From Candidatus Aenigmatarchaeota archaeon (GTDB lineage: Archaea > Aenigmatarchaeota > Aenigmatarchaeia > QMZP01), in the NCBI GenBank assembly GCA_003663445.1, contig QMZZ01000031.1, forward strand, positions 1 to 5,861: a stretch of DNA of 5,861 nucleotides. The letters run 5' to 3'. Below the pieces are notes generated by a model that worked only from the letters and a program-made list of their open reading frames with translations, ran no database searches and was not told the origin of the DNA. A program made the translations under genes and the position numbers. The first letter of the stretch is position 1, and every line of letters begins with the position of its first letter. Shown here piece by piece: positions 1-4,258 of the stretch.

Positions 1-83
1 GCACCGCGGTGAAGGATCACGATCTCAGCTCTATCAAGCTGGTTGGTCCACTTCAGTTTGTTCAGGATGTCAAAGGCCCTCAT
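1..83 (-). CDS. UPF0248 (DUF504) family protein, N-terminal part only
   Basis: This is a partial gene: 27 codons from an ATG at 83 down to the window edge, reading MRAFDILNKLKW and continuing to a conserved EIVILHRG segment. The pattern of an N-terminal hydrophobic LNKLKW followed by an I-x-I-x-H-R-G strand is the hallmark of the small archaeal UPF0248/DUF504 proteins, also described as the MJ1316 RNA cyclic group end recognition domain. Family members are about 75-80 residues when they stand alone. The domain name implies binding of RNA ends, but the biochemical role is poorly defined. The start is supported by the family-like N-terminus and by a TATA-like box upstream at 180-187. The leader of roughly 75 nt contains a strong hairpin. 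The rest of the gene lies outside the window, so completeness cannot be judged. Confidence 0.8.
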   Translation of the reverse strand, partial: MRAFDILNKLKWTNQLDRAEIVILHRG

Positions 84-101
84 TAAAAGAAGTTTAACGC
101 C

Positions 102-145
102 CGATTACTTATTTCTCACCCCGAAGGGCAAGAAATAAGTAATCG
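102..145. repeat. Perfect 15-bp inverted repeat with inner stem, in a gene leader
   Basis: The arms 102-116 (CGATTACTTATTTCT) and 131-145 are exact reverse complements. The 14 nt between them can form a further 3-bp CCC/GGG stem with a CGAA loop, separated from the main stem by a small CA/CA internal loop. It is therefore one long hairpin. It lies between the TATA-like box at 180-187 and the UPF0248 start codon at 83, and so would be in the 5' leader of that mRNA. A 10-bp palindrome (CGAAGCTTCG, 144-153) overlaps its outer edge. It could be a regulatory leader structure, a protein-binding site, or a small repeat element. No T-run follows on the minus strand, so a terminator is unlikely. Confidence 0.75.
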
Positions 146-179
146 AAGCTTCGTCCTGTTTATTAATTTTATTTTTGGG

Positions 180-187
180 TATTTAAA
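180..187 (-). promoter_or_regulatory. TATA-like box for the UPF0248 gene
   Basis: On the minus strand this reads TTTAAATA preceded by GAAAGC, close to the archaeal TATA box with its purine-rich BRE. Transcription would begin about 25 nt downstream, near 158, giving a leader of roughly 75 nt that contains the 102-145 hairpin. It lies just beyond the 3' end of tRNA-Ala, so the UPF0248 gene can be transcribed separately from the tRNA array. Confidence 0.5.
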
Positions 188-226
188 GCTTTCCTCAGCC
201 GTTTTTTCCTATTTCAAGGTAGCAAA

Positions 227-298
227 TGGACCGGGCGGGACTCGAACCCGCAGCCTCCGCCATGCCAAGGCGGCGATCTTCCATTGATCTACCGGCCC
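227..298 (-). tRNA. tRNA-Ala(GGC)
   Basis: This is a 72-nt cloverleaf with a 7-bp acceptor stem, the D arm GATC/GATC, an anticodon stem CCGCC/GGCGG around loop TTGGCAT (anticodon GGC), the T-stem GCGGG/CCCGC with an uninterrupted TTCGAGT loop, and discriminator A73. The acceptor stem contains the G3-U70 wobble pair recognised by alanyl-tRNA synthetase, which confirms identity. CCA is not encoded. There is no intron. It is the last member of the minus-strand tRNA array, and its first 10 nt overlap the end of the small membrane-protein gene, including that gene's stop codon. Confidence 0.97.
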
Positions 299-537
299 TT
301 CTCGAACCTTTGGTTGATCTTTACGAGCAGGTATCCGGCAAATGTTAGGATTATAGTGACGAGAAGAGCTGAAAAGTAGATCCATAAAAGGCTTTCTTCC
401 TGGGGCTTTAGGTACTCTATCGATTTCATTACAGCATCCCTCCAGAGGAGGGCTATCACGAAACCGAAAGCTGTGAGTATGGATGTCAGGATAACTCCCC
501 TTATATTCAGCTTCTCTATCTCCTGTTCGATAGCCAT
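289..537 (-). CDS. Small two-helix membrane protein, DUF5654-like
   Basis: An 82-aa protein with a short charged N-terminus (MAIEQEIEKLN), a first transmembrane segment at about residues 14-31 (ILTSILTAFGFVIALLW), a polar stretch of about 20 residues, a second transmembrane segment at about 50-72, and a basic tail. The first-helix pattern of TAFGF followed by ALLWRDA resembles the archaeal DUF5654 family of unknown function. The family call is from memory of its pattern and is moderate. The setting is unusual. The ATG sits 1 nt after the 3' end of tRNA-Val, with no ribosome-binding site in between. The TAG stop lies inside the 5' end of tRNA-Ala, an overlap of 10 nt. The mRNA is probably made as part of the tRNA transcript and translated leaderless. 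The reading frame is intact and hydrophobic in the expected pattern, so it is likely real. Confidence 0.8.
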   Translation of the reverse strand: MAIEQEIEKLNIRGVILTSILTAFGFVIALLWRDAVMKSIEYLKPQEESLLWIYFSALLVTIILTFAGYLLVKINQRFEKGR

Positions 538-538
538 A

Positions 539-610
539 TGGGCCGGCCAGGACTCGAACCTGGAACCTCTGCCTCGTAAGGGCAGCGTCCTACCATTAGA
601 CCACCGGCCC
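539..610 (-). tRNA. tRNA-Val(TAC)
   Basis: This is a 72-nt cloverleaf with acceptor stem GGGCCGG/CCGGCCC, D arm GTCT/GGAC, anticodon stem CTGCC/GGCAG around loop CTTACGA (anticodon TAC), T-stem CCAGG/CCTGG with an uninterrupted TTCGAGT loop, and discriminator A73. CCA is not encoded and there is no intron. It is separated from tRNA-Gly by 2 nt and from the start codon of the downstream small protein gene by a single nucleotide. Confidence 0.97.
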
Positions 611-612
611 TA

Positions 613-695
613 TGCGACCGCCGGGATTTCCGCAGGGCTTCGAACCCGGATTGCCGGCTTGGGAAGCCGGAGTCCTACCGTTGAACGACGGTCGC
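613..695 (-). tRNA. tRNA-Gly(CCC) with a 12-nt T-loop intron
   Basis: An 83-nt gene with acceptor stem GCGACCG/CGGTCGC, D arm GTTC/GGAC, anticodon stem CCGGC/GCCGG around loop TTCCCAA (anticodon CCC), a 4-nt variable loop, and T-stem CCGGG/CCCGG. All stems pair. The only deviation is 12 extra nt in the T-loop between positions 59 and 60. Removing them gives a standard TTCGAAT loop and a 71-nt tRNA. The insertion fits a BHB intron (see the intron entry), so the gene is read as intron-containing and not as a pseudogene. Discriminator A73, no encoded CCA. It lies 1 nt from tRNA-Ser(GCT). Confidence 0.88.
627..638 (-). other. 12-nt tRNA-Gly intron at T-loop 59/60
   Basis: The intron reads GCCCTGCGGAAA on the minus strand. 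In the precursor, U54-U55-C56-G57 can pair with intron bases CGGA (one U-G wobble). This leaves 3-nt bulges AAG on the 5' side and AAU on the 3' side. Cutting each after its second base removes exactly 12 nt and restores UUCGAA-U in the T-loop. The T-stem forms the outer helix, and a loop of only 5 nt closes the intron side. The geometry is the same as in the two tRNA-Ser genes, but the sequence is unrelated to theirs. Confidence 0.75.
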
Positions 696-696
696 A

Positions 697-827
697 CGCC
701 GGGAGTGGGATTTTCGCTTCGGTCCGGATGGGTTGATAAGGGCTTTCCAGCCCTTATCTTTCGAACCCACAAGGGCGTAAGCCCACAGGGTTAGCAACCC
801 TGCGCCTTACCGTTCGGCCATCCCGGC
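697..827 (-). tRNA. tRNA-Ser(GCT) with a 49-nt T-loop intron
   Basis: A 131-nt gene, 82 nt after intron removal. It has acceptor stem GCCGGGA/TCCCGGC, D-stem GCC/GGC, anticodon stem CAGGG/CCCTG around TTGCTAA (anticodon GCT), a long class II variable arm with stem GGGC/GCCC, and T-stem GTGGG/CCCAC. Discriminator G73 and the long variable arm are serine identity features. CCA is not encoded. A37 follows an anticodon ending in U36, so this tRNA decodes AGY and is an expected t6A37 target, which links it to the YrdC-domain gene at 2604. It is the first gene of the minus-strand array, and the putative promoter lies in 828-865. Confidence 0.93.
711..759 (-). other. 49-nt tRNA-Ser(GCT) intron at T-loop 59/60
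   Basis: In the precursor, U54-U55-C56-G57 pairs perfectly with CGAA near the intron's 3' end. The flanking 3-nt bulges are AAA (5') and AAU (3'), and the T-stem GTGGG/CCCAC is the outer helix. Cuts after the second base of each bulge give the mature loop TTCGAAT. The intron begins with a 10-bp perfect hairpin, GATAAGGGCT/AGCCCTTATC, with a GGAA loop (735-758), followed by about 24 less structured nt. The hairpin does not extend the 4-bp helix directly, so this is a relaxed BHB. Confidence 0.88.
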
Positions 828-865
828 ATATAAAGGTTTTTAAATATATGCTTTAATTATTTTTT
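828..865. promoter_or_regulatory. Divergent promoter between the tRNA array and the PRC-barrel gene
   Basis: Only 38 nt separate the tRNA-Ser start (827) from the PRC-barrel ATG (866). TTTAAATATA at 839-848 is centred about 22 nt before the ATG and would drive a leaderless mRNA on the plus strand. On the minus strand, ATAATTAAAG at 860-851 is centred about 28 nt before the tRNA 5' end. The whole spacer is A/T-rich. The two TATA-like elements are so close that the two promoters probably interfere. Confidence 0.5.
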
Positions 866-1150
866 ATGGCCATCAAAGTAGCATCTGTAAGCGAGATATG
901 GGATAAGGACGTTTTCACGGATAAAGGCCTTTACTGTGGCAAGGTTGAGGACATCGAATGCGACCTGAAGCGTTTCAAGGTCAGGGCTCTGATCGTGAGG
1001 GCTGTGAAGGGCTCTTATATGGCAGAACTTCTCGGAAGGAAAAAGGGAATCATCATCCCATATTCGATGGTAAACTCGATCGGCGACGTCATCATCATCA
1101 AGCACATCTCTGTTCCGCAGGAGCCTAAAGAGGAAGAAAAAGAGATTTAA
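866..1150 (+). CDS. Small PRC-barrel domain protein
   Basis: A 94-aa protein that is essentially one PRC-barrel domain. It has an N-terminal VSEIWDKDVFTDKG segment, the GLYCGKVEDIECD strand pair, a central RALIVRA strand, and a C-terminal IIIPYSMVNSIGDVIII segment, then an acidic tail (PKEEEKEI). The order of a G-x-x-x-G-K-V-x-D turn, then IPY, then a final I/V-rich strand is typical of short archaeal PRC-barrel proteins. In the wider family these beta-barrels occur in RimM (ribosome maturation), in photosynthetic reaction centres, and in archaeal proteins linked to cell division. The stand-alone archaeal form here has no assigned substrate. There is no ribosome-binding site before the ATG, and a TATA-like box about 22 nt upstream suggests a leaderless mRNA. 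Its stop overlaps that of the convergent M24 peptidase gene by 3-4 nt. Confidence 0.85.
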   Translation: MAIKVASVSEIWDKDVFTDKGLYCGKVEDIECDLKRFKVRALIVRAVKGSYMAELLGRKKGIIIPYSMVNSIGDVIIIKHISVPQEPKEEEKEI

Positions 1151-2025
1151 AGAACCCTTGCTCCTTTTTTTCTTATCCAAACAACATCCTCAAACCTGCA
1201 TCCTGTCCTTTGGTAGATTCCAGGTTCTACCGTAAGCACCATCCCCTCAAGGATGGTATCACCTAAAGGCTCATGAACATCTATACCTATCCCGTGACCC
1301 CATGAATGCCACGGTTTTCTTCCCAAGAGCCTTTCATATTCCCTGTCTATCTCTTTTATCTGCCTTCCCGGTTCGAGCATGTCTATAATCCTTCCCTGGA
1401 TATCGAGAACCCTTTCTCTCAGCTCCCTGTCACCACCTAGGGTCCTTGTGATATCAGAACAGTAAAAATCGATCCTTGCTCCCAGATCTAAAATCACGAC
1501 ATCACCTTTCCTTATCTTTCTTTTTTCAGGTCTGTGATGGATTATCCTCGAATTCGGACCCGACGCCACTATTGGCTGGAATGCGGGTAGGGCCCTTTTT
1601 TCAGCAAGCTTTTGCCTTATCTGCCATTCCACGTCTATCTCCCTTCCCTTGATTTCTATCTCCTCCAGGATCTCCTTTGTGACCCTGACAGCTCTTTTGA
1701 TCTTCTCGACCTCTTCAGGTTCCTTCACCATCCTGAGCTTTTTGATGAGTTGGGATGCTGGCCATGGTTTTATCTCGAGCTTCTTCAACCACTCAACCGC
1801 AAGGTTTTTCTCATCTATCCCGACCTCCTCCCCAGAAACCCATTCTTTAAGCTTTTCCAGCCCGTGCTTTTCTATTTTGCTCCTGCATTCTTCGCAAAGA
1901 AAAAGAACAGGCTTTCTATCTATAAGCAGGAATGCCTGAAACTGCGGATAGAATCCGGTAAAGTAAAAGATATCTGAGGGATCGGATATCAAGAGCTTCA
2001 GGTTTTTCAGTCTCGAGATCCTCAT
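1147..2025 (-). CDS. M24 family metallopeptidase, Xaa-Pro dipeptidase/aminopeptidase type
   Basis: A 292-aa cytosolic peptidase expected to release the residue before a proline, in peptide turnover. Residues 1 to about 95 form a short creatinase-like N-terminal domain with a family-like DIFYFTGF motif. Residues 100-292 form the pita-bread catalytic domain. All five metal ligands are visible: D180 (ILDLGAR), D191 (SDITRT), H244 (GHGIGIDVHEP), E267 (TVEPGIY) and E279 (RFEDVVW). H163 or H164 and H251 match the usual active-site histidines. At 292 aa it is shorter than the usual 350 or so, mainly at the N-terminus. The start at 2025 is 7 nt from the divergent endonuclease V start. A minus-strand ATTTTAATC at 2046-2054 would place a TATA box inside that gene. 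Exact specificity (dipeptidase or aminopeptidase) cannot be told from sequence. Confidence 0.9.
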   Translation of the reverse strand: MRISRLKNLKLLISDPSDIFYFTGFYPQFQAFLLIDRKPVLFLCEECRSKIEKHGLEKLKEWVSGEEVGIDEKNLAVEWLKKLEIKPWPASQLIKKLRMVKEPEEVEKIKRAVRVTKEILEEIEIKGREIDVEWQIRQKLAEKRALPAFQPIVASGPNSRIIHHRPEKRKIRKGDVVILDLGARIDFYCSDITRTLGGDRELRERVLDIQGRIIDMLEPGRQIKEIDREYERLLGRKPWHSWGHGIGIDVHEPLGDTILEGMVLTVEPGIYQRTGCRFEDVVWIRKKGARVL

Positions 2026-2032
2026 TTTAATA

Positions 2033-2632
2033 ATGGAACTTTCGAGATTAAAATCGATCCAGGAAAGGTTCGTGAAGAAGCTTGTGCTCGAAGACAGGAT
2101 CGGAAAGCTTGAGCTGGTTGCCGGTTTTGATCAGGCTTTCAGGGGAAAGCAGATAATATCAGCCGGGGTATTATGCAGATGGCCTGATTTCGAGCCGGTT
2201 GAAATGGTGACGGCAACCATGAAGGAAAAAATGCCATATATTCCGGGTTATCTCTCTTTCAGGGAGGGTCCTGCAATCTTGAAAGCTTACAAAAAGCTCA
2301 AGCTCGAGCCAGATCTCATCCTGATAGACGGAAACGGAATCCTCCATCCAAGAAAGCTCGGCCTTGCTTCCTGGGTCGGGATAAAGCTGGAAAAACCGAC
2401 GATAGGGGTTGCAAAATCGCTCCTCTGCGGAAAGGTAAGGGGGGAATGGATTTTTGTGAACGGTGAAAAAAGAGGATATTATTTAAAATCAAAACGCCTT
2501 TATATTTCTCCGGGGAACCTAATAAGCTTGGAAACGGCTGTAAAGCTCATAAAGCTCTCTATCAAGAACAGGCTCCCTGAGCCCTTGAGGCTTGCAGATA
2601 GGTATGCTAAGGATAAAGCTCGAGTCAGTTAA
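2033..2632 (+). CDS. nfi: Endonuclease V (deoxyinosine/inosine-specific)
   Basis: A 199-aa nuclease that cuts at the second phosphodiester bond 3' of deoxyinosine in DNA; homologues also act on inosine in RNA. The catalytic acidic residues are visible in order: D33 (VAGFDQAF), E78 (GYLSFREGPAIL) and D99 (LILIDGNG). The PYIPGY wedge (residues 68-73), which senses the lesion, and the conserved GNGILHPRKLGLASWVG block (100-116) are intact. The C-terminal EPLRLADRYAKD matches the family end. Length is normal for archaeal members. It is the first gene of a plus-strand cluster; the YrdC gene begins inside its last 29 nt, indicating co-transcription. Its ATG is 7 nt from the divergent peptidase start, with no good TATA box visible upstream. 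All five tRNAs in this window carry G57, so none offers the archaeal inosine-57 site. Confidence 0.95.
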   Translation: MELSRLKSIQERFVKKLVLEDRIGKLELVAGFDQAFRGKQIISAGVLCRWPDFEPVEMVTATMKEKMPYIPGYLSFREGPAILKAYKKLKLEPDLILIDGNGILHPRKLGLASWVGIKLEKPTIGVAKSLLCGKVRGEWIFVNGEKRGYYLKSKRLYISPGNLISLETAVKLIKLSIKNRLPEPLRLADRYAKDKARVS

Positions 2633-3137
2633 GGAAAAGGATATCCTAAAATGGATATCTGAGGGAAAGATATTCCTTTATCCAACCGATACCGTTTACG
2701 GCCTTGGATGCGATGCAGAAAACCGGGAAGCTGTTGAAAGGCTGAGAGGGCTTAAAGGAGCCAGACACCCGCTTTCTGTGATAGCCCCGTCGAAAAGATG
2801 GATAATCAAAAACCTTTTTCCTCATCCTTACCTGAATCTCCTCCCAGGCCCCTACACCCTGATTCTGCTCAAGAGAAACCCGAAATTTCTGAGATGGGCT
2901 TCTGCAGGAAGAGGGCTTGCTGTAAGGATACCCAAGCATCCTCTGACCCGAATCATCCAGAAATCCGGAAAACCCTTCATAACAACCTCTGCCAATCTGT
3001 CAGGTCAGCCCGTCATCCGAAAACCCGAGGAGCTCAAGCTGAAGGTGGATATAGTGATAGATGCCGGAGAGCTTTCAGGAAAACCTTCCCAGATAATAGA
3101 TTTAACTCAAAAAACACCAAAAATAATCAGGAGATAA
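2604..3137 (+). CDS. yrdC: Threonylcarbamoyl-AMP synthase, YrdC/TsaC/Sua5 domain only
   Basis: A 177-aa enzyme expected to make L-threonylcarbamoyl-AMP from threonine, bicarbonate and ATP, the first step of t6A37 synthesis in tRNAs that read ANN codons. Family blocks are all present: FLYPTDTVYGLGCDA (about 23-37), RGLKGARHPLSVIAPS, LLPGPYTLIL, VRIPKHP, ITTSANLSGQP, and SGKPSQIIDLT near the end. Only the YrdC domain is present; the extra C-terminal domain of long Sua5 proteins is missing, so it resembles bacterial TsaC in layout. The ATG at 2604 is preferred over a TTG at 2592 because the protein then begins like relatives, and a GAGG lies 13 nt upstream. It overlaps endonuclease V by 29 nt, and its stop is 2 nt from the next start. 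The tRNA-Ser(GCT) in this window is an expected substrate of the pathway. Confidence 0.94.
   Translation: MLRIKLESVKEKDILKWISEGKIFLYPTDTVYGLGCDAENREAVERLRGLKGARHPLSVIAPSKRWIIKNLFPHPYLNLLPGPYTLILLKRNPKFLRWASAGRGLAVRIPKHPLTRIIQKSGKPFITTSANLSGQPVIRKPEELKLKVDIVIDAGELSGKPSQIIDLTQKTPKIIRR
3129..3135 (+). promoter_or_regulatory. Shine-Dalgarno site deciding the start of the 331-aa gene
   Basis: AGGAGAT, 4 nt before the ATG at 3140, is a near-perfect ribosome-binding site, overlapping the last codons of the YrdC gene. It fixes the start at 3140 and argues against the long upstream extension of this reading frame, which runs through the YrdC gene in another frame. It contrasts with the apparently leaderless genes at 537, 866 and 4286. 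Confidence 0.75.
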
Positions 3138-3139
3138 AA

Positions 3140-4135
3140 ATGATCGATGATCAGATAGAGAGATTTTTGGAAAGCCTGACCAAAGCGACTGCTTCCATTC
3201 AGACCCCCAAGTTCTGGCCAGCCAACCCCCCTCAAATGGATAGCTATTGGTGTGATATCTTCGCTAAAAATTTGATAAACACGAAACTGATCCCAGCCAA
3301 GCTTCCGAATATCGATGTGCTAAGGAATTGTTTGGGAAACTATCTTATTATCGGACTTAAGGTTTTATGTTCAGAAAAAATGCTCACAAAGGAACAATCT
3401 TTGCTGTTTCTATCGAGATTTTTCGATGCCATGAAGAAGAAAACGAATGATGACATTTTCTGCTCAAATTTAACGAACAGGATCTGGAGCAAAGAAGAAG
3501 TTAGGAAAGCTTTAAGAAAAATTCGGTTTGAGGAGATAGATGCAAAGGAAGTAGGATACCTTCATTCTATTTTGTTCGCATATTGCTCATCCGTTTGTTT
3601 TGATCCATATATAGCGCACGGATATTACTTACATGGGCCTTATGATGTTCGAGAATTTTTTGGAGAAAGCTGTTTGCTGGTTGTTCGGGAATTCTATGAT
3701 TTTAAGGAAGAAGTCTGGAGCCAGAAAAGGATGAAGAGGGTTATCACCTTTTCGGTCTATAAAAACAATTCTTTCAAGATAGATTTTTGGAATCACTTGA
3801 CTGCAACCCAACCACTCCCATCAACACTAATTTCATTTTCTACCTCGAATTGGGACGCTTTTCAAAGAATAGAGGAATACGAACAACTGACGAAAGAGCA
3901 GGTAGAGATTGTAAAGAGAATGAGGCAAGAAGAGATAATAATGAAAAGCGCTGAGATAAATTTTTCTTCCTTTTCAAAACTTTTTGGAAAAAAGAAAGTA
4001 GCGGAAATGTTGAGGATGGTTGAAGGGAGTGTTAGTAAGAACAAGCTTAAGTATTGGGAAAGATTCAAAACAGTCGATCAGGATGCTAAAAAGCTCAGAA
4101 TAATTTTTGATCCGAGAAAGATTTCGTTCAAATAA
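3140..4135 (+). CDS. Unrecognised 331-aa protein
   Basis: I do not recognise this protein. It has no signal peptide and no clear membrane segment. It appears mixed alpha/beta: helical N-terminal third (1-135, with conserved-looking FLSRFFDAM and SKEEVRKALRKI), then a probable beta core (140-240) containing AHGYYLHGPYDV (159-170), CLLVVREFYDF (178-188) and KRVITFSVYKNNSFKIDFW (199-217), then a charged helical C-terminal third (245-331). It has seven cysteines (38, 64, 77, 108, 149, 153, 178), not in a metal-binding spacing. The HGYYLHGPYD segment is the best candidate for a functional site. It is probably co-transcribed with the YrdC gene (2-nt gap, strong ribosome-binding site) and stops 1 nt from the 3' end of tRNA-Ser(CGA) on the other strand. 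Its DNA looks more A/T-rich than its neighbours, with many AAA, TTT and ATT codons, so it may be a lineage-specific or acquired gene. Confidence 0.8.
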   Translation: MIDDQIERFLESLTKATASIQTPKFWPANPPQMDSYWCDIFAKNLINTKLIPAKLPNIDVLRNCLGNYLIIGLKVLCSEKMLTKEQSLLFLSRFFDAMKKKTNDDIFCSNLTNRIWSKEEVRKALRKIRFEEIDAKEVGYLHSILFAYCSSVCFDPYIAHGYYLHGPYDVREFFGESCLLVVREFYDFKEEVWSQKRMKRVITFSVYKNNSFKIDFWNHLTATQPLPSTLISFSTSNWDAFQRIEEYEQLTKEQVEIVKRMRQEEIIMKSAEINFSSFSKLFGKKKVAEMLRMVEGSVSKNKLKYWERFKTVDQDAKKLRIIFDPRKISFK

Positions 4136-4136
4136 A

Positions 4137-4258
4137 CGCCGGGGGCAGGACTTTCGACTCGGATGAAAGGGCTGGAAAGCCCCTATCTTTCGAACCTGCG
4201 CGTCCCAGAGGGACACCCGCTCTCGAGGCGGGCCCTTTAACCGCTCAGGCACCCCGGC
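4137..4258 (-). tRNA. tRNA-Ser(CGA) with a 38-nt T-loop intron
   Basis: A 122-nt gene, 84 nt after intron removal. It has acceptor stem GCCGGGG/CCCCGGC, D-stem CCT/AGG, anticodon stem CCCGC/GCGGG around CTCGAGA (anticodon CGA, reads UCG), a long variable arm with stem GTCCC/GGGAC, and T-stem GCAGG/CCTGC. Discriminator G73 and the long variable arm support serine. CCA is not encoded. It stands alone, divergent from the thiolase gene and convergent with the 331-aa gene, with 1 nt between that gene's stop and the tRNA 3' end. It resembles tRNA-Ser(GCT) in its acceptor stem, intron position, intron sequence and the CATATAA just outside its 5' end. Confidence 0.93.
4151..4188 (-). other. 38-nt tRNA-Ser(CGA) intron at T-loop 59/60
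   Basis: U54-U55-C56-G57 pairs with CGAA near the intron's 3' end. Bulges are AAA (5') and AGU (3'), and the T-stem GCAGG/CCTGC is the outer helix. Cuts after the second base of each bulge give a mature TTCGAAT loop. The 5' half forms a 9-bp hairpin with one bulged U (GATAGGGGCT against AGCCCTTTC) and a UUCC loop. The sequence is clearly related to the tRNA-Ser(GCT) intron: both start AGATA, share GGGCT/AGCCC, and share ATCCG before the CGAA. Confidence 0.88.

Noticed and set aside
102..145. Intrinsic terminator for the tRNA array
   Set aside because: No T-run follows the hairpin on the minus strand, and a TATA-like box lies between it and tRNA-Ala, so a leader structure fits better.
613..695. 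tRNA-Gly(CCC) as a broken tRNA pseudogene because of the T-loop insertion
   Set aside because: All other stems pair perfectly, and the insert can be removed by the same BHB geometry as in two neighbouring tRNAs, giving a standard T-loop.
711..759. The tRNA-Ser inserts as extra variable arms or permuted tRNA linkers
   Set aside because: A normal long variable arm is already present, and the 5' and 3' halves are in standard order, so an intron is the simplest reading.
473..794. Plus-strand reading frames across the tRNA array
   Set aside because: They lie opposite tRNA genes and the membrane-protein gene and show no protein-family features.
2798..3139. A 114-codon N-terminal extension of the 331-aa protein
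   Set aside because: It runs through the YrdC gene in another frame, has low-complexity shadow-like content, and a strong ribosome-binding site supports the ATG at 3140.
3140..4258. Integrated element using tRNA-Ser(CGA) as attachment site
   Set aside because: No integrase gene and no second copy of the tRNA 3' end are visible in the window; the neighbouring gene is only suggestive.
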